From the NCBI GenBank assembly GCA_905221605.1, contig CAJNDS010002851.1:196889-260888 (forward strand): 64,000 nucleotides of DNA, in the 5' to 3' direction. The translations under genes were made by a program, and so were the position numbers. Origin of the DNA: Symbiodinium natans (taxonomy: Eukaryota; Sar; Dinophyceae; Suessiales; Symbiodiniaceae). Position 1 is the first letter of the stretch, and the number at the start of each line of letters is the position of its first letter. Below, piece after piece: positions 12,926-24,389 of the stretch. The notes beneath the pieces were generated by a model. It was not told the DNA's origin, did not search any database, and was given only the letters and a program-made list of their open reading frames with translations.

Positions 12926-13584
12926 GGCTGGACACCTTTTTTCCGTTACCTAATACTAAGTAAGCCCCGGGGCGATCTTGGCCTAAGACTGGTGGTCCGG
13001 CAGCCTTCCGGGGCGGCGAGGCTGGACATGAGCAATGGCAATGATTCAACTGGGACCCCTCCGGGCACCTAAACAGGAGACCTGTTCAGCTACAAGCAAA
13101 ACCCAAATGCCAAAAGGTGCGCGAGTAGCGCGATAGGTCATACAGGTGGTGCCTTGGGCACGCGGGGGGCCTGGAAAGACTCTGGTGAGAACTCTTCTTG
13201 CATTCTGTATCTTTCACATGCTCTCCTGTGTGATGTTGAAATGAGGGATCGAGTTGCCGCGGAATGCGGCCACACCGAATACAGCCTCAACCCTAAACCC
13301 AAAGAGCATCCCAATTTCTAACCCCCCTCCGATTTCCTCCACCTTTGCGAGTCAACTAGAGGTTGATGTGCTACACCTACCATAGTAGGAAGTGGTTGCT
13401 ACACAACAGAAAGCTCTGAGGTCGTTGTCTACCAGCAAGGCAAAGTGGACTCTGTGGATGACGAGCTGTTTCATTGCCTTTACCGGAAACCCTAACCCTT
13501 ACACCCCTAAACCCTATTTAAGGGTTTGAGGTTAGGGTTAAGGGTTCAGTATAATACTAAACCCTTAACCCTAACCTCAAACCC
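12926..13584. other. intergenic interval between two minus-strand genes
   Basis: Lies between the TAA at 13585 and the ATG at 12925, so it should hold the 3' UTR of one gene and the 5' region of the next. No TATA box or recognisable motif seen. An inverted CCCTAAA/TTTAGGG patch is at 13490-13590. Confidence 0.45.
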
Positions 13585-13671
13585 TTAAGCGGACAGGCAT
13601 TCTCGAACCTCGTCGCTGAGATCCGCCCACCTCGCCTCAAAAAGCGAAGCTTGCGCATCCGGGATTGATTG
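13585..13671 (-). CDS. probable 3'-terminal exon of a minus-strand gene
   Basis: Reads SIPDAQASLFEARWADLSDE then VRECLSA and TAA at 13585. Acceptor cctgag|C. If the stop is used, the gene ends here and the next gene in the same direction starts 660 bp downstream at 12925. A GT inside (TGCCT|GTCCGC) could instead be a donor. Confidence 0.6.
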   Translation of the reverse strand, partial: QSIPDAQASLFEARWADLSDEVRECLSA

Positions 13672-14237
13672 CTCAGGGTCTCGGAGTGGGGGGGGGCCTA
13701 AGTATACTTGCTTAGGGTTTAGGGTTTAGGGCTTAGGGGTTAGGGTTTAATTAGAATTAGGGGTCAGGGCTTAGGGTTGAGGGCAGGGTTAGGGAGTTTA
13801 GGGGTTCACACGATGCGCTCAAGACGGAATTTTTATCAGTACGGTGGCTCCCTGCTGAAAATTGTTGGAAACCGTGCTGCTGGTGTGAGGCAGATTGGAT
13901 AAACAGTGAGACAGCGAATGAGCGAGAGGCGAGACAACTGCTACTCAACAAGTCATGCGAACTTTCCTTAGATGACTTTCTGCTTCCTTGTCAGACCGTT
14001 TTCAGGTTGTGTGCAGCCGGGCAGGAAGCAGACGCAATAGCACATGGCCCCTGCGCCCTCATTCCTAAACCCGAAAACCTTGGCACCACAGTTTAAGTTG
14101 CCCGCAACAATCCTCCTAGATAAATCTCCCAACATCACCGGAAAACCCTCAACCCTATCCCCCCCTAAACACAGGAACCCTGAACCCTAAACCCCTAACC
14201 CTTAACCCCAAACCCTAAAACCCCTAAACCCTCAAAC

Positions 14238-14279
14238 GGCCTTCGATCGAGCTCCTGTCTGAGGGGAGCTCCCGCAGGC
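14238..14279 (-). CDS. candidate exon
   Basis: Reads LRELPSDRSSIEG after cctag|GC, donor GGCC|GTTTGA. Bracketed by CCCTAAA (left) and TTTAGGG (right). Confidence 0.45.
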
Positions 14280-14360
14280 CTAGGCCACGAAATCTTGCGT
14301 TTCGGGTGGGATTCAGGGGCGCCTTGAGGGTTTCAAAAGAGGGGCGAAGAACAAAAGGCT

Positions 14361-14472
14361 TTAGGGTTTAGGGTGTAGGGTGCAGGGTGTAGGGTTTAGG
14401 GTTTTAGGGTTTTAGGGTTTAGGGTTTAGGGTTTAGGGTTTAGGGTTTAGGGTTTAGGGTTTAGGGTTTAGA
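14361..14472 (+). repeat. interstitial TTTAGGG array
   Basis: About 15 units, first ones variant (GTGTAGGG, GTGCAGGG), followed by a G10 run. Confidence 0.95.
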
Positions 14473-16573
14473 GGAGGGGGGGGGGGGAGGGAATGAATCT
14501 GAGCTCAAGGGTTTCGGTGCGTTCCAGAGGTTGGAGCTTTGATGTGGCTTGATGCCCAGTGATCAGTTTCTGCTCGGGCAGCTTGTGTGTGCTGTCTGGA
14601 ACATGTCCCTAAGGACCCTAAGGACCCTAAACCCTCAACCCTAAACCCTACACCCCAAAGACCGTAGAATCTTCTGAGCCAGCTTGCTTGTCAAGACCAG
14701 GAAATCTCGAACAAGGTCAACTCAACAGGGCTTTTGCTTCCCCCTCCCTAAGCCCTAAACCCTACTCTTCTAAACCCTAAAACGAGAACCCAAAACCCCA
14801 AAACCCAACCTCCCCCCCCCTCCCGCCCCAAAACCTGTACCAAACACCAGGCCCTTGAATTCCAAAGCCCGACAACCTGTACACCCTAAACCCGAAAAAC
14901 CTCTAAACCAAATCCCTACACCCGAAACACAACTAAACCTCACCCCTGCACAAGGCGAAAAAAACAACTTGCTGCAAAACAACCTCAGAGCCCAAACCCT
15001 AAGCCTGAAAACTTCAAAGATGCCAAAGCAACCTAGACCCTAAAGCCCTAAAGTCAAATAGGGTTAGGGTTTGCGTTTAGGGTCCACCCTAAAGTAACTC
15101 TACCCCCTGAGCCCTAAACTCCAAAATAGCCCTAAGACGCTTACCCTAGACTCCGAAAAGATCGGCGCCCTAGCGGAGGTGGAACTGCTCTCCAAGGAAA
15201 TGCCCATCGCGGCGGTACCTCAGGGGTTTAAGGGTTTCTAGGGTTTAGAGCTTCGACGGTAGGAGGAGGAGGAGGTTGCTAATGCTTAAAAGGGTCTAGC
15301 GTCGTGTTGATGGCTTTGTGCTGCGGGCAAATTTCGACTTCAACCCCAAAAGCCTCAAATCATACCTACATCTTCATGCTCCTGAAATTGCACCCAAACT
15401 CTATCAGCCCTGAAACGTTGAAGCCTTGAAGTCCTATAAGCACCAGCCAGTCAACTCTGAAAGCACACAAACTAATCACACAAGTTCTCAGCGTTGAGCC
15501 TTCGAAGCGCCAGAAAAAAGGGGAAAACAAAAACTAAAACATCGTAAACTGTACTTAAAGCCCTCAGGCTCAGGGAGGCAGTGTATAGGGTTCACAGGGC
15601 TTAGGTTGTAGAGCTTTTAGGATTCAGGGTGTATGCGTCAGCAACCCCAGTCGACCGAAAGCCACACTTACCCCCACCCTGCCGCCGAATCAACAAAGTG
15701 AATCCTGCTGGGTAAAAATACTTGGTCAAAGCTCCTACTTCTGAGGGCGGCGTAAGACAAACAAGCCAACTTCCTGCGATTCAGTTCGCGCGCTGAAGCC
15801 GTTATTATAGGCTTCCCCTATACCTCCCGGGACCTCCCGTTGCCGCGTTGGGCATTGTTGAGCTGTTAAGGACTGATTGTTTTCATGGTCGGTCGCGCAG
15901 GTTTGGGGTCGAGAAAAAGGCATGAAACCTAGACAAGCACCATGCGGACTGGGGGCCCCCGCCACTGCACAGATGGAGCCTCGCAATGAGCAGCAGCTGA
16001 GCGGATCCCTCCCTGTTGAGCCGATCGAGGCAAGCCATGAGATAAATTGGGTTTAGGATTTAGGGTGTCAAGGCCCAAAAAGACTAAACGACAGATGCTC
16101 TCTCTTTCTGTGAGACGTGCGCATGCGGTGTGCGACTGCTTGTGTGTGTGGGGGATGGGGCGGAGGGGTGGGCACTGGAGGCGTGCTCCCTAAACCGTAA
16201 ACCCTATGTTTAAGGGGCTCAGCCGCCAATAGAAGAACTTTTTGTGTTTTAGCATATTAAACAAACCAAGAGCAAGACGAAAACGACCTCCCCTTCACAT
16301 TGCTTCGTGCCACGGTTCTCGCCAACCAGCTCCTACACCCTGCAACTTCCGGAGGGCTGGGGGGGGTTCTTGGAGACAGAATCGGCTTTCCATTTATGCT
16401 ACTATGGGCTTAGGGATTAAGAGTCTTAGCATGATTAGAGGAGCCGCAGAACGAGCGCGACAACTCTGAGGGAGTCGTAGTCTTTCGGAGGTTTGCTGGC
16501 CCCTAAACCCTAAACCCTAAACCCTAAACCCTAAACCCTAAACTTAGGGATTACCAGCTGACCTTGATTGACC

Positions 16574-16675
16574 TTGGGATGTTCTCCCGTACACCAACAG
16601 TCCTGAAGAGGGATTATGCTGGGGGGTATTAGAACCCCCATTAGGACTGTTAGTATCAGGGGGAAGATCCCATAA
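16574..16675. mobile_element. MITE-like element, TTGGGATGTTCTCCC ends
   Basis: Terminal inverted repeats TTGGGATGTTCTCCC and GGGAAGATCCCATA enclose an inner inverted pair ACCAACAGTCCT / AGGACTGTTAGT. A second copy is at 54372-54487. Confidence 0.75.
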
Positions 16676-18055
16676 CTACCGGTCTGACTTCTGAACCCTC
16701 CTAGAAGTTTAACATTTGGGCTCCTTATTGTAGTCTCTACAAAAACCCAAAAGGTTAAAGTCCTAAGAGCCAGCCAGAAGAAAGCCAAGTCTTCAGAGCG
16801 CTCCTAAATGCTACAGTCATAAGCGCGAAACACAAGCACGGGGGATTGACTTGGGGGTTTATGCGGCTGGCTCTTTCAGGTACCATCCTTTTTTGAGATT
16901 CTGTCGGGAACCCCCTCCGGTACTGCACAGCATCCTTGTAACAAAACGGAGCCCTCATTGTATATACGATACAGTAGCCTGGAACGACTGAAAGAAAACT
17001 CTGCAGAAACAGTTCGTATGCTACGGTCTACTCCCTAAAACCTAAACCCTATTGTATCGGAGCAGCTTGGCGTGGGGTTTTACTTCGAGGGGCTTGTTCA
17101 TGGTTTTAAGTTATAGCAAGGCTTGTAGGTGCTGAATTCAAAACAATTGAGGACGGCTTCTCCCTGGTATGATGGCTACCACAAGAAGACACAAGTTCGG
17201 ACAAGTGACCATGTGCTTCTGACGAAATATTCTGTGATCTCTGAGGTCGTCAAATTCTCGGGTGAAACAATCGTGGCAGCACTTGCCCGGAGCCATCCGG
17301 CTAAGGACCTGGAGAGAAAACAACCTCCAGACTATCACTATAAGCATCAGGGAGCCCGAAGCCCGAGACATACACTTGAGCTTGCCATGCACGTAATGAG
17401 GCCGCGCAGGGATGGCAATAAGCGAGACCCCTCACGTCGTCGTCAGCCCGTTCTGAAGCGTACCGATGACCTTCCCCGAGGGTCCACATGTGGAAAGCCT
17501 AGACCGTGGACCCTATTGAGTGTGGTTCAAGGGTTTACGGTGCTGATACGGAGTTAGCTACGCAAGAACGCTGCAGCGTTATGGTTTTGGGGTGTGGCTG
17601 ATTCCACAGTAGCACGACAAGCGGACCCTCTGATTTCTCTCCGGAAACAAGGTTGAGCTTGGGGTTTAAGGGCTTAGCTTGGCTACCCTAACCCTGAAAC
17701 TAGGATCCCTCGTTTTCCAAGGTGTCCCTAAGTCAGGCCAAGTCCAGGGGATTTAAGACTCAAAGCTTCGGGTTTGTGAGCTTGGGGCTTCTTCGTGCTT
17801 AGGGGTAGGGAACCCTCCCAAGGTCGTGCAACGCCGGAAACCCAAGGAACACACTCCAGGATTGAGTTGAGGGCGGGTTTTGGTTTTGGAGTGCAGGCGG
17901 TTCAGGATGTTTTTGGGGGGCTTGAGGTTTAGGGGCTGGGGTCTATTCTAGCGCCGGGGCCTTGCAGCAGAAGCCTGGCTGCAGGATACGGGAGAGGTTG
18001 GGGATTCTTCCCAGCCCTTGCAGGCCCATACCACACCCCCTCAAGTCTCTGAAGC

Positions 18056-18172
18056 CCTAAACCCTAAGCCCTAAACCCTAAACCCCAAACCCTAAACCCT
18101 GAACCCTAAACCCTGAACCCTAAACCCTAAACCCTGAATGAACCCTAAACCCTAAACCCTAAACCTAAAGCA
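18056..18172 (-). repeat. interstitial CCCTAAA array
   Basis: About 16 units with CCCTGAA and CCCCAAA variants, immediately 3' (transcript sense) of the exon at 18249. Confidence 0.93.
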
Positions 18173-18248
18173 AACCTAAGGCCGAGATCCCCGAAAACCC
18201 GGGAGCCCAAACTGGCCCCTTTGAACCCGAATCCCACAAACCCTAAGC

Positions 18249-18309
18249 CAGCTGCGCCTGCTGCTGCTCGCGGGAGACGTGCGCCTGCTGGCGTTTCAGG
18301 TCGGAAAAC
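18249..18309 (-). CDS. exon: Gln-rich helix
   Basis: Reads FSDLKRQQAHVSREQQQAQL. Acceptor ccgag|G; ends at a GC donor (CAGCTG|GCTTAG) or runs to TAG. CCCTAAA array on the left, TTTAGGG on the right. Confidence 0.65.
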
Positions 18310-18665
18310 CTCGGACGCTGTGTTTATAGGGTTTAGGCTAGCTAGGTGTTCAAGGCTTCGGGCTTGGGGTGTAAACCTAAAAGGGTTGCAGAGTTAAGGT
18401 CCAAAGCTTGGGATATGGGGATTCCGTCGTAGGGTTAAGGCTGGAGGAAGCTGGAGCTTGGGCAGAAAGGAAGCAAGGGTTTCCGGTCTGGAGACGTAAG
18501 CCCTAAAAACCCACAAGCCTCAACCCTCTTTGGGTCAGGTCAGTTCGGGTCCTGCGAATTCTTAAGAACTCACGCTACGCCCCAAACCTTCTTGAAGTCT
18601 GTCTCTTGCCGGGCTTTGTGGCTTTGGTAGGAGTGATACTTGGGCCCAAATTGAGCTGGGGATTC

Positions 18666-18762
18666 TCGGAAATAGGGGTGCCCCTTAAGTACCCCGAAAT
18701 AACTATACTCCCTTTAAAGGAACCCAAACAAGGGTACCCCTATTTTGCGGAAACCCCCAGTT
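18666..18762. mobile_element. palindromic MITE-like element
   Basis: GGAAATAGGGGTGCCCCTT at the left and AAGGGTACCCCTATTTTGC at the right pair as imperfect inverted repeats around an A/T-rich centre. A half copy is at about 56888-56930; looser relatives are at 36728-36835 and 46689-46780. Confidence 0.65.
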
Positions 18763-18901
18763 AGGGTCTGGAGTTTTGCTTTAGCTCAAGGTGCAGGGCT
18801 TGAAACGTGTGTGCAGCTCTTACGATGCTAGGGCTCGTTCTGGGCCTTGATGTGCCCTAATTAAGCCCTAAACCCTAAACCCTAAACCCTAAACCCTAAA
18901 C

Positions 18902-18989
18902 TGTCGAGAGCGTTGCGACCCATGGGTGCCAGGCCCTTTCTGCAGCTTCTTCAGCTTCTCGCCGTTATCTTCCATGGTCTTGGTGACGC
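18902..18989 (-). CDS. exon: Lys-rich helix
   Basis: Reads VTKTMEDNGEKLKKLQKGPG then THGSQRSR. Acceptor gccag|GC. The donor is GACA|GTTTAGGG: the intron begins inside the telomere-type array. Confidence 0.78.
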
Positions 18990-19540
18990 CTGGCAGGGAC
19001 CCCGCCCTACACCCGACACCCATGACATAACTCCACGTGAGAGAATGTACTTCTTCTAGGGCTTCTCGGAATGTTGTTTGAGGAAATACTTTTAGGAATG
19101 CTTGGTTCTTGGTACCCAACATTGGGATGAGGTCTTAGAAGCTAGAATGTGCACCACTTTTCATCCTAATTCCACCCGGGAGCTCCTGAAAAACCCTGGA
19201 CTGAACCCACCATGAACACAACGCATATCTGTTCATCTCTTGCCCTGATTTCGCCCGTCACGCGACATCCTTGAGTGCTCAGAAGACTCTTAGATGAAGA
19301 GAGCGCAACTCCACTTTGAAATTTTTCCTTCTCTCTGTGCCTTAATCCTCGAGAGCCGAAGTTTGAAAGTACACCCATATCATTCATATTGAGTTTGATA
19401 TTATGCGATTCCGATGATTGTTATTTACTTATACACACATACATATATATATATATATATAGTACCCCCCCTCCATATGCCCACACTTTTTCCTCTCAGG
19501 TACCATGGTAAAGTTTAGAGGCTTAGGATTTCGACGCCTC

Positions 19541-20110
19541 CTAGGGCAGCGAGCACGAAAGCGCTCTACTGCACCAATGTTTTAGGCCCAAGACTGCAAA
19601 ACGCTGTACTGTCCCAGAAAAACCAGTGTTTTTAGGCAAAAAACTGCAAAAATGCTGTACTGTCCAAAAAAAACCAAAGAAACCAAAGTTTGGAGACCTC
19701 CAGGCCCTGGAGGAGTCCAAGGTCTCCAAACTTTTGGTTTTTTTGTTTTCTTTTTTTGACAGTACAGCATTTTTGCACTTTTTGCCTTAAAAAGATTGGT
19801 TTTTTTGGGACAGTACAGCGCTTTCGAGGCCTGGGACTGCAAAAACGCTGTACTGTCCCAAAAAAACCAATGCTTTTCGGCCAAAAACTGCAAAAATGCT
19901 GTACTGTCCCAAAAAAACAAAAAAAAACCAAAGTTTGGAGACCTCCAGGCCCTGGAGGGGTCTCCAAACTTTGGTTTTCTTTTGTGACAGTACAGCATTT
20001 TTGCACTTTTTGCATTGAAAAGATTGGTTTTTTGGGACAGTGCGGCATTTTTGCACTTTTTGGCTTTAAAAGCTTGCTTTTTTTGGGACAGTGCAGCGTT
20101 TTCGCAGCTA
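19541..20110. repeat. nested inverted-repeat cluster
   Basis: TGCTGTACTGTCC occurs repeatedly with its complement GGACAGTACAGC, separated by A- or T-rich arms, and two long palindromes (AGTTTGGAGACCTCCAGG with its complement) at 19684-19740 and 19928-19975. At least four foldback units in 570 bp. The open frames through it are artefacts. Confidence 0.85.
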
Positions 20111-20129
20111 AACTCTAATGTTTCACGGC

Positions 20130-21250
20130 ATGCCTGATGCTACGACGAGCATCATGCGCACACTTCCTATTAACTTTTATCGGTTCCGAAAAATATTGGC
20201 AGGATTCCTATGAATTCAATAGAGGTTTCCTATATATTTTTATAGGATTCCAATCTATCAAATTGTTTTCGGATAAAAGCTAATAGGAAGCCTATTAGAA
20301 TGAACCTTAACAAATCAAAAAGAACGCGGTGGTAATTACTAAGATTAATGGGAACTAATAGGACTCCTATGAAAAAACAAGATTCCTTTAACAAGAACGA
20401 ATAGGAATCCTACTAAATGAGTATGATCCTAAACCAATAGGAATCCGTTTCAAACGGATGAACTCCCTATTAAAATTAATACGAATCCCATTAACATGAA
20501 GAAGAACCCGAAAATTGATAGGAATCTTATTGCATTGGTAGGAGCCTTATTAGAAAATTAGGAACCCTATGAAACTTTGATTCCTATGTAATCAATGAAA
20601 GATTCCTACTTATTTTCACAGGATGCCAATAAAGTTTCATAGGGTTCCTAATATTTTTAGAAGGCTCCCACTACAGCAATAAGATTCCTATCAGTGTCAG
20701 GGCTCTTACTCATGTTAATGGGATTCGTATCAATGTTTAATAGGGATCTCATTCGTTTGAGAAGGATTCCTATTGGTTTAGGCTCATATTAATTCCAGTA
20801 GGACTCCCATTCTTTAAGGGTTCACACTCTTTTTTATAGGAGTCCCATTGGTTCCTATTAATTTTAGTAGGGGCCCTCTTCAGTTTATTCGGATCCTATC
20901 AAGTATGATTGGGTTCTCATTAACCTTATTCGGGTTCCTATTCATGTTAATATGCTTCCTATTAACTTTATATACAGTCCGATCAATTTTGATAGGGTTC
21001 CTATGGATGTAAATAGAGGATTCCTTTTTTTCTGTTTAAAAGATTCCAACCAATTTTTAACTATTTTAATAAGGCTCCTACAAATGTAATATGATTCCTA
21101 TCACATTTGAATAGGGTTCCCATAGAGTGTAATCGAATTAAGGGTTCTCATTCATGTTAAAGGGCTTCCTTTTCATTTTAATAACATTTAATGAATCCTA
21201 TGAACCCCATTAAATTTGATAGGAACGCTATTCACATGCATTGGATTTCT
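20130..21250. repeat. degenerate A/T-rich repeat built on GGATTCCTATTAA
   Basis: About 1.1 kb in which GG(A/G)(A/T)TCCTATTAA-like words recur in both orientations every 20-40 bp, with A/T-rich spacers. No array with a fixed period. Composition breaks sharply with the GC-rich surroundings. Confidence 0.8.
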
Positions 21251-21821
21251 ATTAAATTCATGGCATGCAATCCACAATCTCGAGCAAATTGTTCAGGTCA
21301 CTTCTGCTTGAGTTTCTATGGGAGTCCCTCCCCCCTTTAAAAACCACCCGCAGGGCGGAACCTAGTATTTTTATCTGGAAACCATGCTGAAGCGTGGGCG
21401 CATGGGGGGGGGGGGGGGGGGGGGGTAGCATACATATATACATATATACATTATATATATATATATATATTTATTTATTTGTTTAATTATTTATATTTAT
21501 GTATTTATGTAATTGGGTTTTTTTTATATTTATATCTATATTTATATTCATTCTGTATTTATAGTGAATTGAAATCTTGCATTTTCCATATAACATAGTA
21601 TGTATTGCATGTTAATGCTCTAACTAACAGTGCAGTGGGGCTGAAACCACCCTAATTTTCGCACATTAGTCACGAATACCAGGTCATGGCGTCCAAGGGA
21701 AAGAGACATTGGAGAGATGCTGTGTGGTTGAACTTAAGGTTTCGGCCATACTTAGGGTTCAAGGTTCAGAACAGAGTCGAAAACCCGAAAGCCCGAGAGC
21801 CCGGAGACCTAACCCCTAAAA

Positions 21822-21942
21822 CTTGGTAGCCCAGCAACCATATTGCAACAAGTTGAACCCTTTTTGGGGTTGGTTGCTTCTATAAGGGAACCTGTTCACC
21901 CCTTAAAAAAGAGGGAGACGGGTACCTCACTGGGCTACCAAG
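21822..21942. mobile_element. MITE-like element, CTTGGTAGCCCAG ends
   Basis: Perfect 13-bp terminal inverted repeats, CTTGGTAGCCCAG and CTGGGCTACCAAG. The core (CCCTTTTTGGGGTT, TATAAGGGAACCT, AAAAAAGAGGGA) is shared with 5770-5870, 30128-30230 and 33074-33161. Confidence 0.8.
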
Positions 21943-21961
21943 AAATCCTACATCCACAGAC

Positions 21962-22012
21962 CCAGAGCACGCCTTCCAGTCTCTGCCGAGCCTTCGTGAT
22001 GAGAGCTTGGAT
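21962..22012 (-). CDS. exon: coiled-coil segment
   Basis: 17 codons, IQALITKARQRLEGVLW. Acceptor cgcag|ATC, donor CTGG|GTCTGT, phase 0. TTTAGGG array directly on its 5' side. Confidence 0.68.
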
Positions 22013-22419
22013 CTGCGACCGCGCTGGGTTTAGGGTTTAGGGTTTAGGGTTTAGGGTTTAGGGTTTAGGGTTGTTCGGAGCTTCAGGTTGCTAGGGCGAA
22101 GTTTTGCAAGGGTTCAGATTTTTGCAGCTTCAGGGTTTAAGAGCCGTTTTAGGGCTTTAGGGGTCTCAGGGATCTAAAACCTCAAACCCATGAAAGTCTC
22201 CCGTGGGTTCTTCACAACTTTCCAGCTGCCACCCTGAAGAATCTGCAGCTCCCATGGTATCCCTGAACCCAAGTCTTGCGGGAAACGCCTGCGGAGACTT
22301 TAGGGGTTTCGGGGTTTGGGGGTTTCAGGGGCTGGGGGTTTAGGGATGAGGGCACTTTGCCAAACTCTCAGCCCAACATCTCCTCCCGCACCCCAAACCC
22401 GAGACCCCAGACCCTACAC

Positions 22420-22492
22420 TCTGAAGACGCCGAGGCAACAGACCTCATCATCGATGTCTCGGATGACCTCACAGGCCGGTCTGTGCACGATT
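22420..22492 (-). CDS. candidate exon
   Basis: Minus frame reads IVHRPACEVIRDIDDEVCCL then GVFR, donor TCAGA|GTGTAG. The plus frame (EDAEATDLIIDVSDDL) is also open; minus is preferred because all clear exons are minus. Confidence 0.42.
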
Positions 22493-23696
22493 CTCTGGAT
22501 TCGGGGGGTTTGGGCTTCAGGGCATAGTTGCTGAACATCTCATGGCTGATTAGGGTTCCATAATCAGCGCAGGCCTCGACATAAGTACGATGCAGAGGAT
22601 GACCGGATGCATGGATCCATCGATGGAGTATGTTAGATGGGTCAAGTGGGGCCAGGTACCAAGTCATCACTGAGGAACAAGCACAAACAACTGAAGTTAG
22701 AGGTGCTTGTTGCTGCCTTTTGTGGGAGATCTGACACTGGGCAGCGTGCCGGCGTCTTGTTTGTGTCCTGCCGGCATCTTTGCGAAAACAAAGCCCATTC
22801 TTCAACGCGGGTGAACAGTTTTTACAGGCGCCAGCCTATATTGATCTACAAGAAGCCCTTAAGTAGTCATTCTAGTTCAATGTACCCGAATACAAGTAGC
22901 TCAGAGTTCGAGTTTAGGGTAGGCTGCCGGTGCCCGAACGTGTGCAGGAGCAGGACGGGGTGTAGGCTTAGGAAAAAGGGTTTGGTTTAGGGCTTAGTAG
23001 GGTTTAGGGTTTGTTGGGCGTCTGTCTATGGCTTGAGCTACGTTAGGCTCATGCAGCGCACTTCATATACGGATCCTGTAACCCAAAGCATGCAGGTATT
23101 GCTATAGGGCATACAGGGGCCCCAAAAGTCGCTACTATGTACTCTGTTGTGGGCATCTACTAAGTATCTACGATGTGAACGGTTCACATGCCCCAAAAGA
23201 ACCCCAAATATGCACTCACCAAAAGGGAACACGGATCCTTTGGGACGCGGAGCTGCAAGGATCACTTTGGGATGCGGCTGCAACTTCTCCACGCCAAAGG
23301 GCCCACTGCAAACCCGAGAAGTTCTGTGTGTGAAAAAATGTGCTTTTACATATTCTACAACCCTAAATCCTAAATTCTAGAGCCCTAACCCCCCCCCCCC
23401 CCCGGGAAACACAAAAGTGTACATAAACACAGGTCGATAATCCTAGCTCAGGAACCGGGGACAAGAGAGCACCCTTGTCGGTGGCAAACGTGGTTTGTGA
23501 GGAAACCTCAAGCCCTTGAAGGGTTTAGGGTGTATGTGGTTGAGGGTGTATGGATAGAGGTTGGGTGTACATAGGGGTTTAGGATTAAGCGCTTCGGGTG
23601 TAAGGTAAGGAAAGAAGTCAGCTAAGGGCCTAGGGTATACACGATCTTATCCATCTGTGCAACCCTCAAAACCGTCGACTCTCAACCCTAAATTGA

Positions 23697-23766
23697 ACAC
23701 ACACACACACACACACACACCACCCACGCACGCACGCACGCACGCACGCAAGCACGCACGCACACA

Positions 23767-23809
<43 letters not shown>

Positions 23810-24141
23810 GCACGCACGCACGCACACACGCACGCACACACACGCACACGCACGCGCACGCGCACGCGCACGCGCACGGCGCACGCGCACGCGCACGCGC
23901 ACGGCACGCGCACGCGCACGCGCGCGCACGCGACGCGCACGCGCACGCGCACGCGCACGCGCGCACGCGCGCACGCGCACGCGCACGCGACGCGCACGCG
24001 CGCGCACGCGCACGCGCACGCGCACGCGCCGCGCGCGCACGCGCACGCGCACGCGCACGCGCACGCGCACGCCTGCACACGCGCACGCGCACGCGCACGC
24101 GCACGCGCACGCGCACGCGCACGCGCACACACGCGCACACG

Positions 24142-24210
<69 letters not shown>
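23697..24210. repeat. (CA)n / (CGCA)n / (CGCACG)n tract
   Basis: About 510 bp of almost pure alternating purine-pyrimidine sequence with CpG-rich centre and (CA)n ends. All long frames across it are artefacts. Confidence 0.95.
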
Positions 24211-24211
<1 letters not shown>

Positions 24212-24237
24212 TCACAAGCCTTAGAAGCCGAAACGGG

Positions 24238-24329
24238 TGTTTAGGGTTTAGGGTTTAGGGTTTAGGGTTTAGGGTTTAGGGTTTAGGGTTTAGGGTTTAG
24301 GGTTTAGGTTAGGGTTTAGGGTTTAGGGT
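24238..24329 (+). repeat. interstitial TTTAGGG array
   Basis: About 13 units, one TTAGGG variant, adjoining the CA/CGCA tract. Confidence 0.95.
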
Positions 24330-24339
24330 AACACTCAAC

Positions 24340-24389
24340 CTTATCATCTCAAATTCCTCAAACCAGTCCTCGCCGCGGTCTTGCCTGGC
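24340..24389 (-). CDS. exon
   Basis: Reads ARQDRGEDWFEEFEMI. Acceptor tacag|GCC, donor ATAAG|GTTGAG. A TTTAGGG array lies directly to its left, i.e. in the C-rich sense downstream, against the usual orientation rule. Confidence 0.6.

Larger units (their letters stand above)
14280..18248. other. long gap without firm exons
   Basis: Two GC-rich islands (15150-15218 and 15960-16030) are open on both strands and were not called. One MITE-like element lies at 16574-16675. A 142-codon plus-strand frame at 17129-17557 has no support. The array 18056-18172 ends the gap. Confidence 0.45.
22493..24339. other. gap without clear exons
   Basis: Contains non-repetitive sequence at 22.5-23.4 kb with several short frames but no supported exon, a poly-C run near 23390 and the CA/CGCA tract. 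Confidence 0.5.

Noticed and set aside
17129..17557. 142-codon plus-strand frame
   Set aside because: Has an ATG and no repeats, but no recognisable domain, against the strand of all clear exons and with an overlapping open frame opposite.
19582..20118. Overlapping frames rich in PKKTK or FGQYS
   Set aside because: They run through nested inverted repeats on both strands, so similarity between strands is expected from the palindrome.
23647..24244. Several 175-195 codon frames on both strands
   Set aside because: All are translations of the CA/CGCA tract.
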